The notes under the pieces: model-generated | Database searches by the model: none | Told to the model about the DNA's origin: nothing | The model's input: only the letters and a program-made list of their open reading frames with translations | In this document: in pieces, positions 19,960 through 27,296 of the stretch | Position numbering within the stretch: the stretch's first letter is position 1 | Layout of the letters: the number at the start of each line of letters is the position of its first letter | NCBI RefSeq assembly: GCF_013170825.1 | Contig: NZ_CP033365.1 | Coordinates: 1,054,001 to 1,118,000, forward strand | Direction of reading: 5' to 3' | DNA from: Mesorhizobium sp. NZP2298 | GTDB lineage: Bacteria > Pseudomonadota > Alphaproteobacteria > Rhizobiales > Rhizobiaceae | DNA: 64,000 nucleotides | Position numbers and translations under genes: made by a program

Positions 19960-20685
19960 ATGCGGCTTATCGCCGAAAATCTGGGCGGCGAACGCGGCGG
20001 CGAGGCGGTATTTTCCGGCATTGGCTTCGCCCTCGGCGATGGCCAGGCGCTGGTCGTCACCGGACCGAATGGATCTGGCAAATCAACCTTGCTCAGGATC
20101 ATCGCCGGGCTGCTGCCGAAGGCGGAAGGTCGATTGCTGATCGAAGACGGCGGCGATGACTTTCCGTCGATTGCTTCGGCCTGTCATTATCTCGGTCACC
20201 AGAATGCGATGAAGACCGCGCTGAGCGTCACGGAAAATTTGCGCTTCTGGCACGACTTCAACGGCGATGGAGATGCCGGGGTCGAAGAGGCGCTGGAAAC
20301 GGTCGGGCTTGATGGCATCGGGCATCTGCCGTTCGGCTATCTGTCGACCGGGCAAAGGCGCCGCGCGGCGATCGCGAAACTCCTGGTCAGTCACCGGCCA
20401 GTGTGGCTGCTCGATGAACCGACGGCGGGGCTGGACAAGGCTTCGGAGGAGCGATTCGCTGGGTTGATGACAAGGCATTGCCGGTCTGGTGGGATGATTG
20501 TAGCGGCGACGCATCTGCCGCTGGGGATCGAGGGGGCGAAGGAATTGGTGATGGGGCATTCACCCTCCCCCTTGTGGGGAGGGTCGATCCGCGAAGCGGA
20601 GCGGGGGGGATCTCTTGTGATGGCCGCCGCTCCCCACCCCGGCGCTGCGCGCCGACCCTCCCACAAAGGGACGGTGAAGTGCTAG
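19960..20685 (+). CDS. ccmA: Heme exporter ATPase for cytochrome c maturation, tail from a repeat
   Basis: CcmA is the ATPase of the CcmABCD complex, which releases heme-loaded CcmE for cytochrome c assembly at the inner membrane. It shows Walker A GPNGSGKST, a degenerate signature LSTGQRRRAAIAKLL and Walker B PVWLLDEPTAGLD, as expected for CcmA. The ATG at 19960 follows GCGAGGA and gives MRLIAENLGG. The family is about 200 residues, but this protein has 241. Its last 40 or so residues, after about residue 200, come from a palindromic intergenic repeat (20561-20676) that reads through in frame. The gene overlaps ccmB by seven bases. The extra tail is probably tolerated. Confidence 0.93.
   Translation: MRLIAENLGGERGGEAVFSGIGFALGDGQALVVTGPNGSGKSTLLRIIAGLLPKAEGRLLIEDGGDDFPSIASACHYLGHQNAMKTALSVTENLRFWHDFNGDGDAGVEEALETVGLDGIGHLPFGYLSTGQRRRAAIAKLLVSHRPVWLLDEPTAGLDKASEERFAGLMTRHCRSGGMIVAATHLPLGIEGAKELVMGHSPSPLWGGSIREAERGGSLVMAAAPHPGAARRPSHKGTVKC
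20561..20676. repeat. Palindromic intergenic element inside the ccmA-ccmB junction
   Basis: A 116-base imperfect palindrome. CACCCTCCCCCTTGTGGGGA at its left end is mirrored by the complement of TCCCACAAAGGGACGGTG at its right end. The left arm is itself a hairpin, CCCTCCCC with GGGGAGGG. Elements of this type are frequent between Mesorhizobium genes. Here it lies inside the coding sequence of ccmA and its right end (AAAGGGACGG) forms the ribosome-binding site of ccmB. Confidence 0.8.
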
Positions 20686-21344
20686 CCCTCTTCGCCCGCG
20701 ACATCCGCCTCAACATCCGCGCCGGCGGCGGCGCGCTGACCGGCGTCATCTTCTTCCTCGCCGTCATCGCCACCATCCCCTTCGGTGTCGGGCCGGACCT
20801 GAAGCTGCTTGCCCGTATCGGCCCGGCGATCCTGTGGATCGGGGCTCTGCTCGCCTGCCTGCTCGGGCTCGACCGGCTGTTCCAGGCCGATCGCGAGGAC
20901 GGCTCGCTCGATCTCCTGGTGCTCGGCAACGACCGGCACATGCTGGCGCTGACGGTGCTGGTGAAGTGCCTCGCGCATTGGGCGGGCAGCGTGCTGCCGC
21001 TGGTCATCGCCGCGCCCCTGCTCGGCCTGTTCATGAACATGGAGCCGCTCGCCATCGGCGCCACGGCGCTCACGCTTCTGGTCGGCACGCCGGCCATCAC
21101 CTTCATTGGCGCGGCAGGTGCGGCGGTGGCGGTGGCGCTGCCGCGCGGTGGACTTCTGATCTCCGTGCTGGTGCTGCCGCTGACCATCCCGGTGCTGATC
21201 TTCGGCGTTTCGGCGAGCTATGGCGCGACCGCAAATCCCGATCCGTTCCTGCAGCCCTTCCTCATTCTTGCCGCGCTGACCTTGTTTCTTGCCGTGCTGG
21301 GGCCGGCCTCGGCGGCGCTGGCACTGCGGCATGGAACCGATTGA
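20679..21344 (+). CDS. ccmB: Heme exporter permease CcmB
   Basis: CcmB is an integral membrane subunit of the CcmABCD heme-handling ABC complex. The protein has 221 residues, the usual length, and about six hydrophobic helices, starting MLALFARDIRLNIRAGGGAL. The FARDIRLNIR start and LFQADREDGSLDLLVLG stretch are characteristic. The start is GTG at 20679, overlapping the ccmA stop. The start region lies just after a repeat element that supplies AAAGGGACGG as ribosome-binding site. The next gene in the same direction is ccmD, since ccmC is missing (see the 21345-21505 entry). Confidence 0.93.
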   Translation: MLALFARDIRLNIRAGGGALTGVIFFLAVIATIPFGVGPDLKLLARIGPAILWIGALLACLLGLDRLFQADREDGSLDLLVLGNDRHMLALTVLVKCLAHWAGSVLPLVIAAPLLGLFMNMEPLAIGATALTLLVGTPAITFIGAAGAAVAVALPRGGLLISVLVLPLTIPVLIFGVSASYGATANPDPFLQPFLILAALTLFLAVLGPASAALALRHGTD

Positions 21345-21505
21345 GCGAGGTTGGCCATGGTTTGCGCGACATCAAGGGCCGCGGCACGGTGGCCACGTAT
21401 GTTTGAAACCACGGTGCGTTGCACAGCCGTAGGCAGGCCGTTAAGGGGAAGAATGATCGAACGAGGCGGAAGGTTGGAAAGAGGCGCGCCGATGGAGCGG
21501 CAGGC
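21345..21505 (+). other. ccmB-ccmD spacer where ccmC is expected
   Basis: Most Hyphomicrobiales have ccmC, about 250 residues with a WWD heme-binding motif, between ccmB and ccmD. Here only 161 bases separate the two genes. No frame encodes a WWD-like segment or membrane helices. A 50-codon frame from ATG 21357 (MVCATSRAAARWPRMFETTV) to TGA at 21507-21509 overlaps the ccmD ATG as ATGA. It could be a scar of a deleted ccmC or chance. I do not call it a gene. Confidence 0.5.
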
Positions 21506-21679
21506 ATGAGTGCGCATGCACTCTATGTCACGGCCGCCTATGGCATCACGGCGGTCGTTCTGGCCGGGCTGATCGGCTGGATCCTGCTCGACCAAAGGGG
21601 GCGCAAGCGGGATCTTGCCGAACTGGAAGCAGCAGGCGTGCGGCGACGTTCCGACAAGGCGGAGGCTGAGAAGCCGTGA
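21506..21679 (+). CDS. ccmD: Heme exporter protein CcmD
   Basis: A 57-residue single-pass inner-membrane protein that stabilises the CcmABC-CcmE interaction. It shows one hydrophobic helix (VLAGLIGWILLDQRGRKRDL) and then a charged C-terminal segment, as in CcmD. Start MSAHALYVTAAYGI at ATG 21506 has GGAGCGGCAGGC upstream. A longer in-frame start at 21419 is possible but gives no extra conserved part. The stop overlaps the GTG start of ccmG (GTGA). Confidence 0.88.
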   Translation: MSAHALYVTAAYGITAVVLAGLIGWILLDQRGRKRDLAELEAAGVRRRSDKAEAEKP

Positions 21680-22251
21680 GCAGCGAAACCGAAACCCCGA
21701 CGCGCGGGCGCCGCCTGTTCGTGCTATTGCCGCTCCTGGTCTTTCTCGGCCTTGCCGGCCTGTTCCTGTCGCAGCTTTTGTCGGGACGCGATGTCTCGGA
21801 AGTGCCTTCGGCGCTGATCGGGATGCCGGCGCCGCAGACCAATCTGCCGGCGTTGGAGGGATCAAACCTGCCGGGACTCGACTCCAAGGCGTTCGCCGGC
21901 AAGGTCACGCTGGTCAATGTGTTTGCGTCATGGTGCGCGCCGTGCCGGGAAGAGCACCCGGTGCTTCTGGCGCTGTCGCAGGACAAGCGCTTCGTAATGA
22001 CAGCGCTGAACTACAAGGACCGGCCGGAAAACGCCCGCCGGTTCCTCGGCGATCTCGGCAATCCGTTCCAGGCGATCGGCGTCGACGAAGCCGGCCGTAC
22101 GGCGATCGACTGGGGCGTCTATGGCGTGCCGGAAACCTTCGTTATCGGCAAGGACGGCAAGATAGCCTACAAGCATGTCGGCCCGCTGACGGCGGAGTCG
22201 GCGCAGACGCTGCTGTTGCCGCAGATCGAGAAGGCGCTGGCGGCGCATTGA
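21676..22251 (+). CDS. ccmG: Periplasmic thiol-disulfide oxidoreductase CcmG/DsbE
   Basis: CcmG keeps apocytochrome c cysteines reduced for heme ligation. The 191-residue protein has an N-terminal anchor helix (LFVLLPLLVFLGLAGLF) and a periplasmic thioredoxin domain with the WCAPC active site (Cys87, Cys90), then the family GVYGVPETFVIGKDGK. The start is GTG at 21676, overlapping ccmD's stop by four bases. It ends directly before a shared palindromic repeat. Redox function is family knowledge. Confidence 0.95.
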   Translation: MSSETETPTRGRRLFVLLPLLVFLGLAGLFLSQLLSGRDVSEVPSALIGMPAPQTNLPALEGSNLPGLDSKAFAGKVTLVNVFASWCAPCREEHPVLLALSQDKRFVMTALNYKDRPENARRFLGDLGNPFQAIGVDEAGRTAIDWGVYGVPETFVIGKDGKIAYKHVGPLTAESAQTLLLPQIEKALAAH

Positions 22252-22407
22252 TATTCAGGTGATGCCGGCCTGCAAACGGCGGCTTCCTGCGCTTCCCCGT
22301 TCCACTGCGTCGCAGTAGAACTGAGCTCACGTCCGGAAAGTACGCTCCGCTCCGGTTCTCGGAATCCACCGTTTTCGATTCGACCTGACCTGAATCTCAG
22401 CGCGCCT
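22251..22407. repeat. Dispersed palindromic repeat, copy 1
   Basis: The element starts ATATTCAGG at 22251 right at the ccmG stop and ends CCTGACCTGAATCTCAGCGC by 22404. Its ends share ATTCAGGT/ACCTGAAT as inverted arms. Copy 2 at 32613-32697 keeps both ends but lacks about 70 internal bases. Confidence 0.75.
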
Positions 22408-22434
22408 GGGTGGCGCGTGTCACGAGACTTGAGA

Positions 22435-22599
22435 TTAGCCGTAGATCTGCTTGTGGATCTGGTAGAGCATTTCCGAGCGGTCGGCGCGCATGTCGGCCAG
22501 ATCGCGGCTGGAGAAGCTGTCGATTTCGGCGACGAGGCGGTTGTAGTGCTTGCGCTTGGCGATGCTGCTGCGAGCGCGGTTCATGAGATCGAAGATCAT
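22435..22599 (-). CDS. Small DUF1127 protein
   Basis: A 54-residue protein starting MIFDLMNRARSSIAKRKHYN, with the DUF1127 pattern of an N-terminal amphipathic segment followed by DLADMRADRSEMLYQIHKQI. DUF1127 proteins in Agrobacterium and related bacteria affect RNA turnover and phosphate signalling through protein contacts, while the role here is unknown. The ATG at the complement of 22597-22599 follows GGAACCC. A perfect 15-bp inverted repeat lies 75-115 bases upstream. An upstream in-frame extension would be 35 residues longer but lacks conservation and would include the operator. Confidence 0.8.
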   Translation of the reverse strand: MIFDLMNRARSSIAKRKHYNRLVAEIDSFSSRDLADMRADRSEMLYQIHKQIYG

Positions 22600-22673
22600 A
22601 GCAAGGGTTCCTTCTATGCCGCATTCTGGCGGCCGGTTCTTCCTCCCTTGGTCAATACGGAACATGACATAGT

Positions 22674-22713
22674 AATGGTGCATTGCAAAAAGAAGATGTT
22701 GCAATGCACCATT
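22674..22713. promoter_or_regulatory. Perfect 15-bp inverted repeat upstream of DUF1127 gene
   Basis: AATGGTGCATTGCAA at 22674-22688 is the exact complement of TTGCAATGCACCATT at 22699-22713, with a 10-base spacer. Each arm contains a TGCA-N-TGCA half site, and a third TGCA follows at 22713-22716. This is most easily read as an operator for a dimeric regulator. Confidence 0.7.
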
Positions 22714-22894
22714 GCACGCAGCGCATAGCCGGTTAATCGAGTCCTAAGGCGCGTCTTGGCCGCACGGTCGCGGGGCAGCGGAGCCGCATGGCAGCTTCCT
22801 CTCCGTTTTGTCATACAAATTGCGAAGGCGCCGTCTTGCCAGATCGATCGCGGGCTGGCTTGATCTGCCGTCACGTGATGCCGGGAGGAAATGC

Positions 22895-23815
22895 ATGGCG
22901 GCCGCAGATTATTATGAAGTTCTCGATCCGCGCTTCGCGCGCCTGTTCAATGGCAGCGCGCAGGTGGAGAAGCTGTTCACCGGATGCCGCTGGGCGGAAG
23001 GGCCGGCCTGGTTCGCCGCCGGCCGCTATGTCGTCTGGTCCGACATTCCGAACAACCGCATGCTACGTTACGACGAGACGGACGGCAGTGTCAGCGTCTT
23101 CCGCCAGCCCTCGGGCAATTCCAATGGCAACACCGTCGACCGGCAGGGCCGGCTGGTCACTTGCGAGCATTCGGGCCGCCGCGTCAGCCGCACCGAGCAT
23201 GACGGCTCGGTCACCACCATCGCGGCCAAGTGGAAGGGCAAGCGGCTGAATTCGCCCAACGACGCGGTGGTGAAATCCGACGGCTCGATCTGGTTCACCG
23301 ACCCGACCTACGGCATCGACACCGACTATGAGGGCGACAAGGCCGAGAGCGAGATCGGCGCCTGCCACGTCTACCGGGTCGATCCCGATAGCGGGGACGT
23401 CGAGGCCGTCATCACCGACATGGTCAGGCCCAACGGGCTTGCCTTCTCGCTCGACGAGAGCCTGCTCTATGTCGTCGACACCGGCCGCACGCATGGCGCC
23501 GAGAATCCGGCGCATATGCGGGTGTTCAACGTCGGCAAGCACGGCAAGAAGGTTTCGGGCGGCAAGGTCTTCGCCGACTGCACGGCCGGCCTGTTCGACG
23601 GCTTCCGGCTCGACGCCGACGGACGCATCTGGACCAGCGCCTTTGACGGCATCCATTGCTACGATCCGGACGGGACGCTGATCGGCAAGGTCAAGGTGCC
23701 CGAGGTGACCGCCAACTGCGTGTTCGGCGGCGCCAAGCTGAACTGTCTCTACATCGCGGGCACCACCTCGCTCTATTCGGTGCGGCTGATGGTGAACGGG
23801 GCCAAGACCTATTGA
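22895..23815 (+). CDS. SMP-30/gluconolactonase family protein
   Basis: A 306-residue six-bladed beta-propeller of the SMP-30 family, lactonases that hydrolyse sugar or other lactones with a divalent metal. Repeats such as AEGPAWFAAGRYVVWSD, NSPNDAVVKSDGSIWFTD and RPNGLAFSLDESLLYVVD carry the metal-binding Glu, Asn and Asp positions. The ATG at 22895 follows GGGAGGAAATGC. An in-frame upstream start at 22808 lacks this support. There is no signal peptide, so it is probably cytoplasmic. It is followed by a tautomerase gene in the same direction. The substrate is not predictable. Confidence 0.9.
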   Translation: MAAADYYEVLDPRFARLFNGSAQVEKLFTGCRWAEGPAWFAAGRYVVWSDIPNNRMLRYDETDGSVSVFRQPSGNSNGNTVDRQGRLVTCEHSGRRVSRTEHDGSVTTIAAKWKGKRLNSPNDAVVKSDGSIWFTDPTYGIDTDYEGDKAESEIGACHVYRVDPDSGDVEAVITDMVRPNGLAFSLDESLLYVVDTGRTHGAENPAHMRVFNVGKHGKKVSGGKVFADCTAGLFDGFRLDADGRIWTSAFDGIHCYDPDGTLIGKVKVPEVTANCVFGGAKLNCLYIAGTTSLYSVRLMVNGAKTY

Positions 23816-23974
23816 GGCTGGACACTCTTATTTGGCGGGTTTTGATGGCGCTCCTGCGCATAAAAGGGGTGCCCGCCGCGCCGAAGTTGCCGAAGCGGCC
23901 ACCATTCAGTCCGTCGGAGAGGCTTTCAAAGCAGCTTCTTGCCGGAAAGCAGAAAAACCCAAGGGGAGAGCGTC

Positions 23975-24181
23975 ATGCCATTCGTCAACATCCGCATCGT
24001 CAAGGAAGTGATCGCCGCCGATCCGGCAGGCAAGAAGGCTGATATCGCCAAGAAAGTCACGGCGGCCATCATGGATGCCACCGGGCTCGGCAATGACGAT
24101 GTCTGGGTGGTTTTCGAAGAGGTCAACGCCCGCGATTGGTATGTCGGCAAGACCGATGTCGAGACCCTGCGGAAGGGTTAG
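23975..24181 (+). CDS. Tautomerase family protein (4-oxalocrotonate tautomerase-like)
   Basis: A 68-residue tautomerase. The mature protein would begin with Pro (after Met), the catalytic base of this family, in MPFVNIRIVKEVIAADPAGK. Family members of this size form hexamers that act on 2-hydroxymuconate-like compounds, but this subgroup is diverse. AAGGGGAGAG lies just upstream of the ATG at 23975. An earlier in-frame start at 23939 would bury the catalytic Pro, so it is rejected. It lies downstream of the SMP-30 gene, spaced 160 bases. Confidence 0.88.
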   Translation: MPFVNIRIVKEVIAADPAGKKADIAKKVTAAIMDATGLGNDDVWVVFEEVNARDWYVGKTDVETLRKG

Positions 24182-24234
24182 GGCGGAGAGAGTGGCAACC
24201 CTCAACGTTAGAGATTGGTCGAAGCTCTCAACTT

Positions 24235-24290
24235 CGTCATCCTAGGGCGAAGCAGTCGCGAAGCGACGTCGCGGAGACCCTAGGATGACG
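24235..24290. repeat. Palindromic element, CGTCATCCT family
   Basis: A 56-base near-perfect palindrome. CGTCATCCTAGGG at 24235-24247 is the exact complement of CCCTAGGATGACG at 24278-24290. A small inner hairpin GTCGC-GAA-GCGAC lies between. The outer CGTCATCCT/AGGATGACG arms recur in the larger element at 45503-45656. Confidence 0.8.
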
Positions 24291-24293
24291 ACC

Positions 24294-24827
24294 CTATGTT
24301 TGCCTGCGAATAAAGTCCGCGAAGGCCTGCACGGCGTCGCGCATCGCCAGCACATTCGCCTCGTCAGCCAAAATAGCCGCCACCTCCGGCGGCTTCTTCC
24401 CCAACAACGCAATCTCCAACCTGTCCTCATACATCGCGAACGACATGGTCCGCATGATCTCGGCCAAAGCGGCACGCGCAAATAGCGAGCGGGGCGAGGC
24501 GTGCACTGGCATGGCCGGCTTGGCGACGGCGGCGTCGCGCGAGACCAGCCAGTCGAGCGCGTTCTTCAGCCCGCCCGGCACACCATGGGCATATTCGGGA
24601 CAGGAGACGATGAGGCCGTCGGCGCCAGTGACGGCGTCGATCAACCTGGAGGCTTCGGACGGCGTGCGCTCGCCCTCATCGTCCGGATTGAAGATCGGCA
24701 AGCGGCCGAGCCCATCATGGACAGTGACACGGCAGCCAGGCGGCGCGTTGCGCGCCAATGCCGCGAGCAAGGCCGAATTGGTGGAGGCCGCCCGCAGGCT
24801 GCCGGAGATGGCAAGGATGTTCAGCAC
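24294..24827 (-). CDS. NADPH-dependent FMN reductase-like flavoprotein
   Basis: A 177-residue flavodoxin-fold protein of the NADPH-dependent FMN reductase group (ArsH/ChrR/azoreductase relatives), a cytoplasmic quinone, azo or chromate reductase. The flavin-binding loop ISGSLRAASTN near the N-terminus and the PEYAHGVPGGLKNALDWL block are typical. I start at GTG (complement of 24825-24827), giving MLNILAISGSLRAAS, since this is the family N-terminus. There is no strong ribosome-binding site, so the exact start is uncertain. The 38-base gap to the preceding PPOX gene suggests one transcript. Confidence 0.85.
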   Translation of the reverse strand: MLNILAISGSLRAASTNSALLAALARNAPPGCRVTVHDGLGRLPIFNPDDEGERTPSEASRLIDAVTGADGLIVSCPEYAHGVPGGLKNALDWLVSRDAAVAKPAMPVHASPRSLFARAALAEIMRTMSFAMYEDRLEIALLGKKPPEVAAILADEANVLAMRDAVQAFADFIRRQT

Positions 24828-24864
24828 AGTCGGCGAGGCCAGTTCGGACGAATCGCTGGGAAAC

Positions 24865-25485
24865 CTACCACATGGTCTGCTTGTAATCGTCGTCGAGCCA
24901 GCGGTCGGTCGCCTCGGCCGAATCGGCGAGCGCCAGCTGATCGCGCAGGATCTGGCCGAGTGTCGGCAGAGTGGCACGGTCGTACCAGCTCTCCGGCTTC
25001 CACAGATCGGAGCGCATGAAGGCCTTGGCGCAATGCATGTAGGCAGCCTTGACGGCGACGACGATGACGCTTTGCGGCTCCTTGCCGTCGACGGCCAGGC
25101 GCTCGCGCAGATTTGCATCGACGGTGATGCGGGCATCGCCGTTGACGCGCAGCGTCTCGTTCATGCCGGGGATGAGGAAGAGCAGTCCGACCGAGGGATT
25201 GCGCAGGATGTTCTCCAGCGTATCCAGCCGGTTGTTGCCTGGCCGGTCGGGAATGGCGATGGTGCGGTCGTCGAGAATGGCGGCGAAGCCTGGCTTGTCG
25301 CCCTTCGGCGTCACGTCGGCATTGCCGGCGCCGTCGGACGAACCGATCAGCACGAAGGGGCTCTTGCCGATGAAGGAACGGCAATGGCCGTCGAGCGCCT
25401 TCAGCTCCTTGCGGATCGAGCCGTCGGTCGGGCGCGGCGTCTTGTAGATCGTCCGAAGCTCTTCACGCGTGGTGACGAATTCCAT
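24865..25485 (-). CDS. Pyridoxamine 5'-phosphate oxidase-family FMN-binding protein
   Basis: A 206-residue split-barrel flavoprotein of the PPOX superfamily subgroup with MSMEG-type proteins, starting MEFVTTREELRTIYKTPRPT. Conserved blocks include FVLIGSSDGAGNADVTPKGD and the barrel strand NRLDTLENILRNPSVGLLFL. Members bind flavin or heme and act on varied substrates, so true pyridoxamine oxidation is unlikely. It is cytoplasmic and probably co-transcribed with the flavodoxin-fold gene downstream. Confidence 0.88.
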   Translation of the reverse strand: MEFVTTREELRTIYKTPRPTDGSIRKELKALDGHCRSFIGKSPFVLIGSSDGAGNADVTPKGDKPGFAAILDDRTIAIPDRPGNNRLDTLENILRNPSVGLLFLIPGMNETLRVNGDARITVDANLRERLAVDGKEPQSVIVVAVKAAYMHCAKAFMRSDLWKPESWYDRATLPTLGQILRDQLALADSAEATDRWLDDDYKQTMW

Positions 25486-25509
25486 GGCTCTCCCCCTCTT
25501 TGTTTTGAC

Positions 25510-25552
25510 GCAATTCCCCAGGGAGAGCGCTACGCGCCTTTCCTGGAATTGC
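25510..25552. repeat. Small rhizobial intergenic palindrome
   Basis: GCAATTCC at 25510-25517 and GGAATTGC at 25545-25552 bound an inverted repeat with a GAGCGC core. A similar motif appears widely between Mesorhizobium genes. It sits between the PPOX gene and yciB. Confidence 0.55.
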
Positions 25553-25566
25553 TCTACTTGCAGGTC

Positions 25567-26241
25567 CTACTTGCCTGCCTTCTCTTCCCCGCTCGCCTTG
25601 TCGTCCAGGGAATGGCGCAGGATCAGCGGCATCTGGCTGAAGGTGAACAAAAGCGTGATCGGCATGATGCCCCAGACCTTGAAGGTAACCCAGGCATCGG
25701 TGGAGAAATTGCGCCACACCACTTCGTTGACGACGGCCAGGAACAGGAAGAACAGGCCCCAGCGGAACGTGAGTTTTTTCCAGCCTTCGGCATCCAGCTT
25801 GAAGGCTGAATCGAAGACATAGCCGAGCAGCGACCTGCCGAAGAACAGGCCTCCGAGCAGCACGCCGCCGAACAGCGTGTTGACGATGGTCGGCTTCATC
25901 TTGATGAAGATGTCGTCCTGCAGATAGAGCGTCAGCGCGCCGAAGATGAAGACGACGACGCCCGAAACCATCGGCATGATCGGCAAGGTGCGCGTCAGCA
26001 GCCATGAGGCGATCAGCGCGATGGCCGTGGCGGCCATGAACAGGCCGGTGGCGACGAAGATCGGGCCGCCGAATTCGCCCAGGACCGGGAATTTCTGCAC
26101 CAGCCATTCGCCGCGCGCATTGGCGAAGAAGAAGACCAGCAGCGGCCCAAGCTCCAGCACCAGCTTGAGCAGGGGATTGACGCCTTCCTTCTTCTCTTTC
26201 TGCGGGTCGGACGGATCGCGTTCGAGAATGGGTGGGTTCAT
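25567..26241 (-). CDS. yciB: Septation protein A (YciB/IspZ family)
   Basis: A 224-residue inner-membrane protein with about six hydrophobic helices ([20 protein letters not shown] soluble N-terminus). The family motif [20 protein letters not shown] and the C-terminal [19 protein letters not shown] are typical of YciB, which in other bacteria interacts with division and elongation factors and affects envelope synthesis. The soluble C-terminal tail ([10 protein letters not shown]) is charged. It is followed in the same direction by ftsY, a common arrangement in rhizobia. Confidence 0.9.
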   Translation of the reverse strand: MNPPILERDPSDPQKEKKEGVNPLLKLVLELGPLLVFFFANARGEWLVQKFPVLGEFGGPIFVATGLFMAATAIALIASWLLTRTLPIMPMVSGVVVFIFGALTLYLQDDIFIKMKPTIVNTLFGGVLLGGLFFGRSLLGYVFDSAFKLDAEGWKKLTFRWGLFFLFLAVVNEVVWRNFSTDAWVTFKVWGIMPITLLFTFSQMPLILRHSLDDKASGEEKAGK

Positions 26242-26285
26242 GATCTTCCTTCTTACGCACGATCCCGTTCAAAGGGATCATGCCG

Positions 26286-27296
26286 TTACGCCACTCCAGC
26301 GATCGCCCTGGCGAATTCGCTTGCCGAGAAAGGCTCGAGGTCGTCGACCTGTTCGCCGACGCCGATGAAATAGACAGGCAATTTGTGCTTTGCCGCGATC
26401 GCCACCAGAATACCGCCGCGCGCCGTGCCGTCCAGCTTGGTCATCACCAGGCCGTTGACGCCGGCGATGTTGCGGAAGATCTCGACCTGGTTGAGCGCGT
26501 TCTGGCCGGTGGTGGCGTCGACCGTCTGCAGCACCGTGTGCGGCGCTTCCGGATCGAGCTTGCCGAGCACGCGGACGATCTTTTCCAGTTCCGCCATCAG
26601 CTCGGTCTTGTTCTGCAGCCGGCCGGCGGTGTCGATGATAAGCACGTCGGAGCCCGCCTCTTTCGCCTTCTCGAAAGCGTCATAGGCGAGGCCGGCGGCA
26701 TCGGCGCCGATCTTGGAGGCGATGACAGGCGACTTCGTGCGCTCGCCCCAGATTTTCAATTGTTCGATCGCGGCGGCGCGAAAGGTGTCGCCGGCGGCGA
26801 GCATCACCGACAGGCCGCCATCGGTCAGTTTTGCCGCCAGCTTGCCGATGGTGGTGGTCTTGCCAGTGCCGTTGACGCCGACCACCAGGATGACATGCGG
26901 CTTGTGCGAGAGGTCGAGTTCCAGCGGCCGGGCGACGGGGGTCAGCACCTTCTCCACCTCGGCCGCCATGACGGTGCGCACGTCCGTATCGGAGACGTCC
27001 TTGCCATAGCGGCTGGCGGCCAGCGCGTCGGTGATGCGAAGCGCGGTTTCCATGCCAAGGTCGGCGCGGATCAGCACATCCTCCAGGTCCTGCAGCGTTT
27101 CCTCGTCCAGCTTGCGCTTGGTGAAGACGCCGGCAATGTTGCCGGTGAGCTCGCGCGACGAGCGGGCCAGCCCGTCCCGCATGCGCTGGAACCAGGAGCG
27201 CCGCAGCGCCGGCTCCGGCGCCTTCACCGGCTCGGCCTTCTGCTCGACCTTTTTCGCCACCGTCACCTTGCCGGGAGCGGGTTTCGACTCAGGCAA
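26286..27296 (-). CDS. ftsY: FtsY NG-domain GTPase, downstream half of a split ftsY
   Basis: FtsY is the membrane receptor of the signal recognition particle. The NG domain here has P-loop GVNGTGKTTT at about 140-149, DTAGR, and TKLDG in the G domain, plus the preceding N-domain helices. The frame continues upstream as coding-like sequence rich in Pro, Ala and Glu, but the only available starts are TTG at 27294-27296 and internal ATG codons further in. The acidic first half of the gene (27289-28179) is in a different frame, so this half may be expressed by re-initiation or the gene may be frameshifted. NG alone can support targeting in E. coli when a short helix precedes it. The start is uncertain. 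Confidence 0.85.
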   Translation of the reverse strand: MPESKPAPGKVTVAKKVEQKAEPVKAPEPALRRSWFQRMRDGLARSSRELTGNIAGVFTKRKLDEETLQDLEDVLIRADLGMETALRITDALAASRYGKDVSDTDVRTVMAAEVEKVLTPVARPLELDLSHKPHVILVVGVNGTGKTTTIGKLAAKLTDGGLSVMLAAGDTFRAAAIEQLKIWGERTKSPVIASKIGADAAGLAYDAFEKAKEAGSDVLIIDTAGRLQNKTELMAELEKIVRVLGKLDPEAPHTVLQTVDATTGQNALNQVEIFRNIAGVNGLVMTKLDGTARGGILVAIAAKHKLPVYFIGVGEQVDDLEPFSASEFARAIAGVA

